A stretch of 64,000 bases of DNA from Kribbella sp. CA-293567. GTDB lineage: Bacteria; Actinomycetota; Actinomycetes; Propionibacteriales; Kribbellaceae. Below, piece by piece: positions 1-8,080 of this stretch. The translations under genes and the position numbers were made by a program. Numbering within the stretch: position 1 is the stretch's first letter; the number at the start of each line of letters is the position of its first letter. The stretch lies in NCBI RefSeq assembly GCF_027627575.1, contig NZ_CP114065.1, positions 1,984,001 to 2,048,000 of the forward strand. The letters run 5' to 3'. The notes below the pieces were generated by a model. That model saw only the letters and a program-made list of their open reading frames with translations. It was not told the DNA's origin and did not search any database.

Positions 1-506
1 TACACCTGCTCGATCGGCAGATTCTCCAGCCCGTACGCGAGCATCTGCAGGCCTTTCAGCTTCATCTCGTCGCTGAACGCGCCGGGCCCCGAGCACAGCA
101 GCGTGATGGTCGAGAACACACTCGGGTCGGTCAGCACCGCCTCGCGTGCGACCAGCCCGCCGAACGAGTGCCCGACCAGCTGGCTGTAGCCACCAAGCGC
201 CTTGCTCATCGCCACCACGTCGGCACCCAACTCCGCCAGCGAGTACGCCGCCGGGTCGTCCGGACCGGGGGTCTCGAACTGGCCACGTTGGTCCACCGCG
301 ACCGCGATCCATCCGTACCGCGCCAGGTGGTCGACCAGCGGCGTGAAATCCTCCTTGCTGCCGGTCCAGCCGGGGACCAGCAGCACGGTGCCCAGCGGCG
401 TACCGATGTCGGGCCTGGCCTGCAGGGTGGCGAAGTCGCCACGATCGGTCTCCAGCGTCGCGGGGTGGACTCCGTCGGGCAGTGTCAGCGTGCGCGGCGT
501 ACTCAC
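1..506 (-). CDS. Alpha/beta hydrolase, C-terminus cut by window edge
   Basis: The first 168 codons of an alpha/beta-hydrolase-fold enzyme are visible; the C-terminus lies beyond base 1. An oxyanion-side motif LLVPGW is followed by the nucleophile elbow GHSFGG, which supplies the catalytic serine. The acid and histidine of the triad are not in view, so substrate cannot be guessed. The GTG at 506 is chosen because a TACCTT -10 box (518-513) lies exactly six bases upstream with no Shine-Dalgarno, the leaderless arrangement seen at other genes here. No signal peptide is seen, so it is probably cytoplasmic. It is divergent from the parA-like gene. Confidence 0.85.
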   Translation of the reverse strand, partial: MSTPRTLTLPDGVHPATLETDRGDFATLQARPDIGTPLGTVLLVPGWTGSKEDFTPLVDHLARYGWIAVAVDQRGQFETPGPDDPAAYSLAELGADVVAMSKALGGYSQLVGHSFGGLVAREAVLTDPSVFSTITLLCSGPGAFSDEMKLKGLQMLAYGLENLPIEQV

Positions 507-574
507 GGGTCCAAGGTATCGGGTGCGGGGTATCGGGTACGGTCCGGCGTTCCGCGGTGCGGCACAATGGCCGG
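507..574. promoter_or_regulatory. Divergent leaderless promoters with a tandem 10-base repeat
   Basis: This 68-base gap carries both start regions. On the minus strand TACCTT (518-513) is six bases before the hydrolase GTG. On the plus strand CACAAT (563-568) is six bases before the parA-like GTG at 575. The sequence GGTATCGGGT occurs twice, at 516-525 and 530-539, a 14-base period, so a regulator could bind here. The operator role is inference. Confidence 0.45.
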
Positions 575-1324
575 GTGCCCCGGACCCTTGCTGTCGCCAA
601 CCAGAAGGGTGGGGTGGCCAAGACCACCACGGTGGCTTCGCTCGGCGCTGCCCTGACCGAGCTCGGGCAGCGCGTTCTGCTGGTCGATCTGGACCCCCAG
701 GCCTGCTTGACGTTCTCGGTCGGCATCGACCCAGAGGACCTGGACAAGTCGGTCCACCACGTGTTGCTCGGCGGAGTGAAGGCGCGGGACGTGATCGTGC
801 CGACCGACGAAGGCCCCGACCTGCTGCCGGCCACCATCGAGCTGGCCACGGCAGAGGTGCGCCTTGCTGCCGAGAGCAGTCCCGAACACCTGGTCCGTAC
901 GGCGCTGCGCCCGGTCGCGGTGGCGTACGACTGGATCCTGATCGACTGCCCGCCCACCCTCGGACCGCTGACCGTGAACGGGTTGTCGGCGGCGACGGAC
1001 GTGCTGATTCCCTTGCAGTGCGAGACTCTCGCGCATCGCGGCGTCGGGCAACTACTGGACACCATCTACGACGTCCAGCGACTGACCAACCCGGGCCTCG
1101 AGGTGCTCGGTGTGCTGCCCACCCTTTACGACGGGCGCACGACTCACGCGCGAGCCGTGCTCGAGACGATCGCCGGGACGTATGCGCTGACCGTCCTGAC
1201 CCCGGCGATACCGAAGTCCATCCGCTTCGCCGAGGCCCCCGCGATCGGGCAGTCCATCCTGACCACCGCGCCGCGCTCGGCAGGCGCGAAGGCCTACCGA
1301 GCCGTGGCGAAGTCGCTGCTCTGA
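575..1324 (+). CDS. ParA/Soj-family ATPase, orphan
   Basis: A 249-residue ParA/MinD-type P-loop ATPase. The deviant Walker A motif KGGVAKTTT is at about residues 11-19; most ParA proteins have glycine where this has the second alanine. VLLVDLDPQA follows as the switch I/A' motif and ILIDCPPTLG as Walker B. No parB or parS-like gene is adjacent, so this is not the main chromosome partition locus; it resembles the Rv3213c-type orphan ParA, which holds the same position next to the DEAD-box helicase in mycobacteria (from memory). The GTG start follows a -10-like CACAAT by six bases, consistent with a leaderless message. Cargo or partner is unknown. Confidence 0.85.
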   Translation: MPRTLAVANQKGGVAKTTTVASLGAALTELGQRVLLVDLDPQACLTFSVGIDPEDLDKSVHHVLLGGVKARDVIVPTDEGPDLLPATIELATAEVRLAAESSPEHLVRTALRPVAVAYDWILIDCPPTLGPLTVNGLSAATDVLIPLQCETLAHRGVGQLLDTIYDVQRLTNPGLEVLGVLPTLYDGRTTHARAVLETIAGTYALTVLTPAIPKSIRFAEAPAIGQSILTTAPRSAGAKAYRAVAKSLL

Positions 1325-1326
1325 GC

Positions 1327-1432
1327 CCCGGACCGCCACCACTGACCAACCTCTCGGCCAGCGACTCTGCGAGGGTCCGCTGAGCCTGCGCGAGGCGTCG
1401 CGGACGAGGTTGGTCGGTGATGGCGGTCCGGG
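1327..1432. repeat. Long inverted-repeat hairpin element, copy 1
   Basis: Arms at 1327-1353 and 1406-1432 are 27 bases each and match at 25 of 27 positions when one is reverse-complemented; the loop is 52 bases. It fills the gap between the convergent parA-like and DUF4349 genes and may end transcription from both. The left arm core GGACCGCCACCAC and ACCAACCTC recur in a second element at 41260-41359, so it looks like a dispersed palindromic repeat and not only a terminator. Confidence 0.7.
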
Positions 1433-1435
1433 CAG

Positions 1436-2386
1436 TCAGGGCTGGTCGGGGTGCTTCGGAAGCGGCGGGCCGCCGGCCGGAGCACCAGCGGTGGCGACCG
1501 CCGGCTGCGCGTTGCGGCGAAGGCGGCTGCGGAGGCGCCAGAGCGGGTAGCCGATCAGGGCCAGCGCGATCAGGAACGGCAGCAGCGCGCCGACCGCGGT
1601 CGCGAGCGCCGAGAAGGTGGCGGTGAAGGCGTTCCAGCCGCCGCGCAGTCCGGACAGGAAGCCCTTGTCCTCGGCTTCGGCGACCTCGGCCGTCTTGCCC
1701 TTCTCCACCAGCGTCAGGCGCAGTGTCGCCAGTTCGGTCTGCAGGGAAAGGTTCTTCTGCTTGGCCAGCAGCGCTTCCAGGTCGGCCTCGCGCCGGGTCA
1801 GCTCGCTCTCCACCGAGACGATCTCGCCGATCGAGTTGGCCTTCGCCAGCAACGCGCGCATCCGGTCCAGACTGGCTCGCTGCGACGAGATCCGGCTGCC
1901 GACATCGACCACCTGCTCGGTCACGTCACTCGACTCCTGGCTGATCGAGGTGCGCTTGCCGAGGCCCGAGAGCCTCTCGATCGCGGTCTCGTACGCCGCC
2001 GTCGGCACCTTGAGCACCAGGTTGGCCTGCGTGATCCGGCCGTCGTCGTTGCTGGAGGTGTCCTCGGACGCGACCTGACCGCGCAGGCCGGTGACGACAC
2101 CGATCGCCTTCTGCCGTTGGTCGCTGACGTCCTCACCGTCGACCTCGACGGTGAGCGCGCCGGTCTTGATGATCGCCCGGGTGATCGACGGCTGAGCTGC
2201 CGGTGCCGCCTTGCCGCCCGCGCCGGTGCTGCTCTCCTGCCCGGCGTTGTTGCTGTCCTTCGCGGGCGCCGCGGCACTGTCGCCCGCCGCGCTGTCGTTG
2301 CCGCCGCCCGCACTGCAACCGGACAGCAGAACGGCCACGGCCAGGAACACTCCTGTCACCGCGGCCGATACACGCATCCTCGTCAT
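1436..2386 (-). CDS. DUF4349 lipoprotein
   Basis: A 316-residue DUF4349 family protein. It opens with a lipoprotein signal peptide ending in the lipobox LLSGC, followed by a Ser/Ala/Gly-rich linker. The central DUF4349 domain contains the family-like pattern of a charged coiled coil, roughly residues 140-215. One C-terminal transmembrane helix (about 255-280) is followed by a short basic tail. It is thus likely tethered to the membrane at both ends. ATG at 2386 is preferred over the GTG at 2392 because GGAGGAAGG is better spaced. Function is unknown. It convergently faces the parA-like gene across the hairpin element. Confidence 0.85.
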   Translation of the reverse strand: MTRMRVSAAVTGVFLAVAVLLSGCSAGGGNDSAAGDSAAAPAKDSNNAGQESSTGAGGKAAPAAQPSITRAIIKTGALTVEVDGEDVSDQRQKAIGVVTGLRGQVASEDTSSNDDGRITQANLVLKVPTAAYETAIERLSGLGKRTSISQESSDVTEQVVDVGSRISSQRASLDRMRALLAKANSIGEIVSVESELTRREADLEALLAKQKNLSLQTELATLRLTLVEKGKTAEVAEAEDKGFLSGLRGGWNAFTATFSALATAVGALLPFLIALALIGYPLWRLRSRLRRNAQPAVATAGAPAGGPPLPKHPDQP

Positions 2387-2533
2387 CGCCACACCCTTCC
2401 TCCCACGATGGTCCCCGTCAGGGTGAGGACGGGCCGGGGGAGGCCGGGCGTTGCGGTCCGGCGGTCACTGTTCGGGCACGGAGAGGGGACGAACCGGTCT
2501 CGCCTCCGACAGTGACTCGCCGGTTACCGATCG

Positions 2534-5122
2534 CTACTCGGGCGACGTGAAGGTCGGCACGACGACACCCGCCGCGCTCTTCTTCACCGCTGCCTTCTTG
2601 ACGGCCTTCTTGGCCGTCGTCTTCGTGGTGCTCTTCTTGACCGCGCTCTTCTTCGGAGCCTCGGCACCCTTGGCCTCGGCAGCGGGCTTCTCGGCCGGTG
2701 CCTTCTTGACGGCGGTCTTCTTGGCGGCCGCCTTCTTCTTGGCCACCGGCCGCTCGGCATCCGCCTCGACGGCAGGCGCCTTGGCAACCGGTACTTCGGC
2801 CGCTGCGACCAGGTCGGCGGCCGGTTGGTCGGCAACCTTCTTGGCAGTCCGCTTGCGAGCCGCCTTCTTCACCGGCGCCTCAGCCGCAGCGTCCGCAACC
2901 GGAGCCGCAGTGACGGCTTCCGCTGCCGGAGCCTCGGCCTTCTTCGCACGGCCTGCGGCCTTCTTCGCCGGCGCCTTCTTCGCGGGTGCCTGAACAGCCG
3001 GTGCGTCAGCAGCCGGCGCGGCTACGGGAGCCTCCGTCTTGGCCGCGGTCTCCGCGACGACCGCCGGCGCGGTAGCACCCTCGGTCGCACCTTCTACCGC
3101 GCGACGACGGCTACGTGTCCGCTTCGGCGGCGTTTCGCCGGCCTCGACCGCTGCAGCTGCCTTGCTCTCGTTCGCCGCAGTCTCGGCCTTGGCAGCAGCA
3201 AGAGCCTCTGCCGCGACGACGCTCGCCTTCTCGGCAACCGGAGTCTCTGCTGCGACTGCCTTCGCGTCGGCAGAGCCCTCGGTCGCGCGACGACGGCTAC
3301 GTGTCCGCTTCGCCGGAGCCTGCTCGCCGTCGGCGTTCGGCGTACCGGAGCCGGCTTGCGAACCGGCCTCGGCCTGCGACGTGCCGGACTCGGAGACCTG
3401 CTGCGCGCTGACCTCGGACACCTGCTGCGTGGCGACCTCGGACGTCTGCGAACCAGCAGCATCCGCCGTCACGGCAGCAGCGTCGGCACCACGGCGGCGA
3501 CGGTTGCGAGAGCGGGGCTTGCGCTCCGCCGGAGCCTCGCCGGCCTCCGTGGAGGAATCGGCATTCGGCGGTACGGCGGTCTTCGCGGTGACGTCACCCT
3601 CGGACTTGCGTCCGCCCGACCTCTGCTCGGAGGACCGGTGATCGCCCGACCTCTGCTCGGACGGCCGGTGCTCCCCGGACTTCTGCTCGGTCGCCTGGCC
3701 ACCCTCGACCGGCTGACCGGAACGCAGCCGGCGACGGTTGCGGTTCGGCCGCTTGCGGGCCGGACGATCGGTGCTGGTCGCGCCTTCGCCCTCGGTCCTC
3801 GGCTCGTCGTGACTGCGGGCGGGCCGGTTCCGGTCCTGCTCGCCGCGGCGTCCCGACTTGTCCCGGCCCGGACGCTCGGCCCGCTCCTGGCGCTCGGCCG
3901 GTTCGCGCGGCGGCTTGATCCGGCCCTTCGCCTCGGTCGGGATGCCGAGGTCGTGGTAGAGCTCGGGCGACGTCGAGTAGATCTCCTGCGGCTCGTTGTA
4001 CGGCAGGTCGAGCGCCTGGTTGATCGTCTTCCAGCGAACCAGGTCCGCCCAGTCGACGAAGGTCACCGCGATACCGCTCGCACCGGCGCGGCCGGTCCGG
4101 CCGATCCGGTGCACGTAGGCCTTCTCGTCCTCGGGGCAGGTGTTGTTGATGACGTGCGTGACGCCCTCGACGTCGATACCCCGGGCCGCGACGTCGGTAC
4201 AGATCAGGACGTCGACCTTGTCGCCGCGGAAGCGGGTCAGCGCCCGCTCGCGGGCCTGCTGGTTCAGGTCACCGTGGATCGCGGCGGCCGAGAAGCCGCG
4301 GTCGATCAGGTCGTCGGTGAGCCGGGACGCCTCGCGCTTGGTCCGGCAGAAGATCATCACCCGGCCGCGGTCGTCGGCCTGCAGGATCCGGGCCACCACC
4401 TCGGGCTTGTCCAGATCGTGCGCGCGGTAGACGAACTGCGCGGTGGTCGGGACCATCTGGGAGTCGTCGCCCGACTCGGCCCGGATGTTCAGCGGGTGCC
4501 GCATGTGGGTGCGGGCCAGGCCGATCACGGCCGACGGCATCGTTGCCGAGAACAACATCGTCTGGCGCAGCTCCGGCGTCTTGCGCAGGATCCGCTCGAC
4601 GTCGGGCAGGAAGCCGAGGTCCAGCATCTCGTCGGCCTCGTCCAGCACCAGCACCTTGATGTGGCTCAGGTCGAGCACGCCGCGGTTGGCCAGGTCGAGC
4701 AGCCGGCCCGGCGTACCGACGACGACGTCGACGCCGGACTTCAGCGCGTCCAGCTGCGGGTCGTAGGCGACCCCGCCGTAGATGGTGAGGATCCGGACCG
4801 AGCGCACCGTGGACGCGGTCACCAGGTCCTTGGCGACCTGGATGGTCAGCTCACGGGTCGGCGTGACGACCAGGGCCTGCGGCTTGCCGGGCGCGGCCAG
4901 CTGCTCGTAGTCGGCCTCACCGGGGGAGATGGTGCGCTGCAGCAACGGGATGCCGAACCCGAGGGTCTTCCCGGTACCGGTACGAGCCTGGCCGATCAGG
5001 TCGGTCCCCAGCAGTGCGACGGGGAGCGTCATCTCCTGGATCGGGAAGGGCTCTTTGATGTTGACGCGGTCGAGTGCGTCGCAGATCTCGGGCAGAACCC
5101 CGAGCTCTCGGAAGGTGGTCAG
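2534..5122 (-). CDS. rhlE: DEAD-box RNA helicase with long basic tail, CTG start
   Basis: A DEAD-box ATP-dependent RNA helicase of the RhlE-like type found beside DUF3107 and TetR genes in actinobacteria. The core spans about residues 1-415, with Q-motif PFPIQ, Walker A ARTGTGKT, VLDEADEML, SAT and HRIGRTGRAG. The only ATG (5032) would delete the Q-motif. In frame, upstream of it, the sole plausible start is CTG at 5122, eight bases after GAGAGG (5136-5131); an in-frame TGA lies at 5137-5135. The remaining 440 or so residues are low-complexity: RSRRRA/RNRRR blocks, then AKK/AAKK repeats like histone H1, ending at the C-terminus. A 28-base exact repeat (3099-3126, 3285-3312) encodes two of the basic blocks. 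The tail probably binds RNA. Ribosome assembly or RNA decay is the likely role. Confidence 0.88.
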   Translation of the reverse strand: MTTFRELGVLPEICDALDRVNIKEPFPIQEMTLPVALLGTDLIGQARTGTGKTLGFGIPLLQRTISPGEADYEQLAAPGKPQALVVTPTRELTIQVAKDLVTASTVRSVRILTIYGGVAYDPQLDALKSGVDVVVGTPGRLLDLANRGVLDLSHIKVLVLDEADEMLDLGFLPDVERILRKTPELRQTMLFSATMPSAVIGLARTHMRHPLNIRAESGDDSQMVPTTAQFVYRAHDLDKPEVVARILQADDRGRVMIFCRTKREASRLTDDLIDRGFSAAAIHGDLNQQARERALTRFRGDKVDVLICTDVAARGIDVEGVTHVINNTCPEDEKAYVHRIGRTGRAGASGIAVTFVDWADLVRWKTINQALDLPYNEPQEIYSTSPELYHDLGIPTEAKGRIKPPREPAERQERAERPGRDKSGRRGEQDRNRPARSHDEPRTEGEGATSTDRPARKRPNRNRRRLRSGQPVEGGQATEQKSGEHRPSEQRSGDHRSSEQRSGGRKSEGDVTAKTAVPPNADSSTEAGEAPAERKPRSRNRRRRGADAAAVTADAAGSQTSEVATQQVSEVSAQQVSESGTSQAEAGSQAGSGTPNADGEQAPAKRTRSRRRATEGSADAKAVAAETPVAEKASVVAAEALAAAKAETAANESKAAAAVEAGETPPKRTRSRRRAVEGATEGATAPAVVAETAAKTEAPVAAPAADAPAVQAPAKKAPAKKAAGRAKKAEAPAAEAVTAAPVADAAAEAPVKKAARKRTAKKVADQPAADLVAAAEVPVAKAPAVEADAERPVAKKKAAAKKTAVKKAPAEKPAAEAKGAEAPKKSAVKKSTTKTTAKKAVKKAAVKKSAAGVVVPTFTSPE

Positions 5123-5346
5123 GCTGATCGCCTCTCACATGCTTGTGCGGACAGTTGCATCAGGTGGCCGGGTGGGCGTGGTCTGCCCTACTTTTCACGG
5201 CGCGGGACACTGTGCAAGCGGCTCGCACCAGCTGCCCATCTGGGCGCGTCACCGGCGAAACACCGTCCAGTGTAGCCGGAATACCCGATCCGGCCGCTTC
5301 GCCCGATTTCCACCCCGTACGCCGCCGGGCAGATAGTGTGCGCAGC

Positions 5347-6030
5347 ATGACCGAGATGACGGCCTTTGATGATCCCGCCTACCGGGCCGCTGCTGTGGAT
5401 CTGCTCGGCGTTCTGGCGTACGGCGAACTGACCGCGTTCGAGCGGATCGCCGAGGACGCCAAGCTCGCCCCGACACTCAACGACAAGGCTCAGCTGGCCC
5501 AGCTGGCGACCACCGAGTTCGGCCATTTCGTGCAGCTGCGAGACCGCCTCGTCACGCTCGGAGTCGACCCGATGGAGGCGATGCAGCCGTTCGTCACGCC
5601 GCTGGACGCCTTCCACGACCACACCGCTCCGTCCGACTGGCTGGAGGGGCTGGTCAAGGCCTATGTCGGGGACGGGCTGGCGAACGACTTCTACCGTGAG
5701 GTCGCGGCGTACGTCGACGCCGAGACCCGCGCCCTCGTGCTGGAGGTCTTCGCCGACTCCGGCCAGGCCGAGTTCGTGGTCGACCGGGTCCGGGCCGCGA
5801 TCGAGGAGGACCCGAAGCTGGGTGGCCGGCTGGCGCTGTGGGGACGCCGCCTGGTGGGCGAAGCCCTCAGCCAGGCGCAGCGGATCGCCGCCGACCGCGA
5901 TCCGCTGGCGGCTCTGCTGGCCGGAAGTGTCGACCGCCCGGGCCTCGACCTGGCCGCCATCGGCCGGATGTTCACCCGGCTGACCGAGGCGCACACCGCC
6001 CGGATGACCGCGCTCGGCCTGCAGGCCTGA
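5347..6030 (+). CDS. Ferritin-like fold protein (Rv3210c-type)
   Basis: A 227-residue all-helical protein of the ferritin-like fold found in actinobacteria at this locus. An early helix carries GELTAFERIAEDA, and a second carries ATTEFGHF, which provide glutamate and histidine residues placed as in carboxylate-bridged diiron or diiron-derived proteins. Whether all metal ligands are kept cannot be judged by eye. The ATG start is leaderless: TAGTGT (5334-5339) lies seven bases upstream and there is no Shine-Dalgarno. It is divergent from the helicase gene, as in related genomes. Enzymatic activity is unknown; MiaE-like tRNA hydroxylase is one possibility. Confidence 0.7.
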   Translation: MTEMTAFDDPAYRAAAVDLLGVLAYGELTAFERIAEDAKLAPTLNDKAQLAQLATTEFGHFVQLRDRLVTLGVDPMEAMQPFVTPLDAFHDHTAPSDWLEGLVKAYVGDGLANDFYREVAAYVDAETRALVLEVFADSGQAEFVVDRVRAAIEEDPKLGGRLALWGRRLVGEALSQAQRIAADRDPLAALLAGSVDRPGLDLAAIGRMFTRLTEAHTARMTALGLQA

Positions 6031-6043
6031 GGACCGCCACGCA

Positions 6044-6077
6044 GAGCGGCCGCCTCCCCGATCGGGGAGGCGGCCGC
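6044..6077. terminator. Perfect 34-base palindrome, bidirectional terminator
   Basis: Two perfectly complementary 17-base arms form one uninterrupted palindrome between the convergent ferritin-like and GlsB-type genes. There is no T-tract, as is common in high-GC actinobacteria. It probably stops transcription from both sides. Confidence 0.75.
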
Positions 6078-6092
6078 TGTGCCGGTGCTGCG

Positions 6093-6371
6093 TCAGACTC
6101 TTGCTCTACCGCTGTTCCGCGACGAGATGAACGCCACCACCGCCGCGGCGCACGCGATCTGGATCAGGTACTGGATCCAGTCCGGCCCGGGGGTGTCCTT
6201 GATGCCGGCGAAGTGGGCGATCAGGCCACCGATGAAGGCGCCGATCCCGCCGCCGAGGATGGTCCAGCCGAGGCTGATGTTCTGCTTGCCGGGAAGCACG
6301 AGTCGCGCGAGCGGCCCGAAGACGACTCCCGCGATCAGACTGACGATGATCATCCAGACCCAGTAACCCAC
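6093..6371 (-). CDS. GlsB/YeaQ/YmgE-family small membrane protein
   Basis: A 92-residue membrane protein of the transglycosylase-associated/GlsB family. Three hydrophobic helices are visible: about residues 4-25, 34-56 with the glycine pattern GGGIGAFIGG, and 66-84. The family is linked to general stress response, but its biochemical role is unknown. The GTG at 6371 is supported by GGAGG immediately upstream. A paralogue follows upstream at 6585-6857 on the same strand, so this pair arose by duplication or was recruited together. Confidence 0.85.
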   Translation of the reverse strand: MGYWVWMIIVSLIAGVVFGPLARLVLPGKQNISLGWTILGGGIGAFIGGLIAHFAGIKDTPGPDWIQYLIQIACAAAVVAFISSRNSGRARV

Positions 6372-6584
6372 GGTTCCTCCAAGGAGACGATGTGACCAGC
6401 GGGGCGACCGGTGATCGGGCCACCGGTCACGCAGGTCCCGAGTTCATCGTCCTCCCGGTACTCCGGCCGCGCGGACCGACTCGCCGTCCGTGACCGGATG
6501 TTCACCCCGTGGTGGCGCGCCGGTCGGGAACGCCGAACCGGCCGTCACCTGAAGGCGACGGCCGGTTCGAACGCGAGCTGCCGG

Positions 6585-6857
6585 TCAGACCGACCGGGTC
6601 TTCGACTTCCCGGTGACAGTGGCCGCGACCACGACCAGAACGGCGGCGACGAGGATGCTGATGATCCAGCGAAGCCAGTCGATGCCCTTCGTGGCGTCGA
6701 CCCCCAGCGCGGCGGCCAGGTAGTACCCGATCAGTACGCCGCCGATGCCGCACAGCACGGTGAGCCACAGCGGGATGTTGTCCCGGTTCCCCGGGGCCAC
6801 GAACTTGCCGAGCAGACCGATGATGATGCCGGCAACGATCACTCCGATGATTTCCAT
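6585..6857 (-). CDS. GlsB/YeaQ/YmgE-family small membrane protein, paralogue
   Basis: A 90-residue paralogue of the protein at 6093-6371. It has the same three-helix layout, the IGLLGKFVAPG turn after helix 1 and a glycine-rich second helix (CGIGGVLIGYYL). The ATG at 6857 is preferred over an upstream in-frame start at 6884 because AGGAGGAG lies eight bases before it. The 213 bases between the two genes could hold a second promoter. Stress-related membrane role is by family only. Confidence 0.85.
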   Translation of the reverse strand: MEIIGVIVAGIIIGLLGKFVAPGNRDNIPLWLTVLCGIGGVLIGYYLAAALGVDATKGIDWLRWIISILVAAVLVVVAATVTGKSKTRSV

Positions 6858-7004
6858 GACGCTGCTCCTCCTAGTGACGACCACGTCCGCACGATGTGAC
6901 GTTGTTGCGTCGAGGAGGAACCGGTTACCGCTGTCCGCTCACCGTAAACGTGCTCCGGCCGAACCGATACCGAGCCGAGGGTCCGGCGGTCACCGGACCG
7001 GCGC

Positions 7005-7232
7005 TCAGATCGCGCCGAAACCGACCTTGCGGATCGAGACCTCGCCGATCTCCACGTACGCCAGCCGGTCGGCCGGGACCAGTACCTTGCGGCCCTTCTC
7101 GTCCGTCAGTTGCAGGAGATTGGACTTGCCACCGAGCGCGTCCGCGACGGCCTTCTCGACCTCTTCGGGACTCTGCTCGCTCTCGAGCACCAACTCGCGA
7201 TTGGCGTGCTGTACGCCGATCTTGACCTCCAC
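7005..7232 (-). CDS. DUF3107 protein (TB9.4-like)
   Basis: A 75-residue DUF3107 protein, the family of M. tuberculosis Rv3208A/TB9.4. It begins VEVKIGVQHANREL and ends KVGFGAI; the sequence is mostly short strands with one charged helix (SPEEVEKAVADAL). The start is GTG at 7232 after GGGAGGG. It lies next to the TetR gene, as in mycobacteria. Function is unknown; the small size and position suggest a regulator or accessory factor, which is inference. Confidence 0.85.
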   Translation of the reverse strand: MEVKIGVQHANRELVLESEQSPEEVEKAVADALGGKSNLLQLTDEKGRKVLVPADRLAYVEIGEVSIRKVGFGAI

Positions 7233-7344
7233 GAAACCCTCCCGGGCACGTTCCGACCGGCGGCTCTCGCCGGTACCCGATTCGAGCCTATCCGCTGCGG
7301 CCGTGAGGTTCTCACCCGTCCGCCCACAGCAGAACCTGACCGGG

Positions 7345-7974
7345 TCAGCCTTCGGTGCGCGGGAAGCCGCGGATGCCGCGCCAGGCCAGGCTCGCGACCA
7401 GGTCGGCGGCCTGCTCCTGGGCCAGGGTGGGATTGTCCGAGGCGAGCCAGTACCGCGCGCTGACCTGGGCCATCCCGACCAGGCTGACCGCCAGCACCAT
7501 CGACTGCTCCTTGTTCAGGCCGGCGTCGGCGCTGATCACCTCGGAGCAGGCCTCGGCGCAGGCGTGCGTGACCCGGTCGACCCGCTCGCGGACCGCGGGC
7601 TCGTTGGTCAGGTCGGACTCGAAGACCAGCCGGAAGGCGCCCTGGGCGTTGGCGACGTACTCGTAGAAGGCGTGGATGGTCGCGCCGACCCGGTTCTTGT
7701 TGTCGTCGGTCGAGCGCAGCGCGTCCCGGACCGAGGCGACGATCGCCTCGCAGGAGGTGTCCAGCAGGGCCAGGTACAGCTCGAGCTTGCCGGGGAAGTG
7801 CTGGTAGAGCACGGGCTTCGAGACGCCGGCCCGGTCGGCGATGTCGTCCATCGCGGCGGCGTGGTAGCCGTTCGCCACGAAGACTTCCTGGGCCGCCTCG
7901 AGCAGTTGAGCGCGGCGGGCCAGCCGAGGCAGGCGGCTGCCGCGCTTGGGCGCGGTCTCCGGTGTCGTCGACAC
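7345..7974 (-). CDS. TetR-family regulator (Rv3208-like)
   Basis: A 209-residue TetR/AcrR repressor. The N-terminal helix-turn-helix reads MDDIADRAGVSKPVLYQHF (about residues 41-59). The rest is the helical ligand-binding and dimer domain. A basic stretch precedes the DNA-binding domain. The GTG start at 7974 follows GGAGC. It has the position and type of Rv3208, upstream of DUF3107 on the same strand. Ligand and targets are unknown. Such TetR proteins often regulate their own operon; no clear palindrome was recognised upstream. Confidence 0.85.
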   Translation of the reverse strand: MSTTPETAPKRGSRLPRLARRAQLLEAAQEVFVANGYHAAAMDDIADRAGVSKPVLYQHFPGKLELYLALLDTSCEAIVASVRDALRSTDDNKNRVGATIHAFYEYVANAQGAFRLVFESDLTNEPAVRERVDRVTHACAEACSEVISADAGLNKEQSMVLAVSLVGMAQVSARYWLASDNPTLAQEQAADLVASLAWRGIRGFPRTEG

Positions 7975-8080
7975 GTCGGGCTCCTTCGGTGGTGCGGCCC
8001 GGGAGCGCGAACCCCCGGATAGTTGAACCGAATCCTACCCAGCGTTGTGTCCCGTCAGTAGCTTCGGTCCCCGGTGATCC

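Noticed and set aside
202..1383. Long open frame across the start of the parA-like gene
   Set aside because: It overlaps two genes with clear motifs (GHSFGG hydrolase and KGGVAKTT ATPase), has arginine/proline-rich composition typical of off-frame high-GC sequence and no ribosome site.
3099..3312. Mobile element or CRISPR-like repeats
   Set aside because: The 28-base repeats are in frame inside the helicase tail and encode KRTRSRRRA-like blocks, so they are coding repeats.
2825..5275. 816-codon open frame antisense to the DEAD-box helicase
   Set aside because: The helicase frame has every conserved motif. The opposite frame is low-complexity Arg/Leu/Gly sequence, a shadow of third-position GC.
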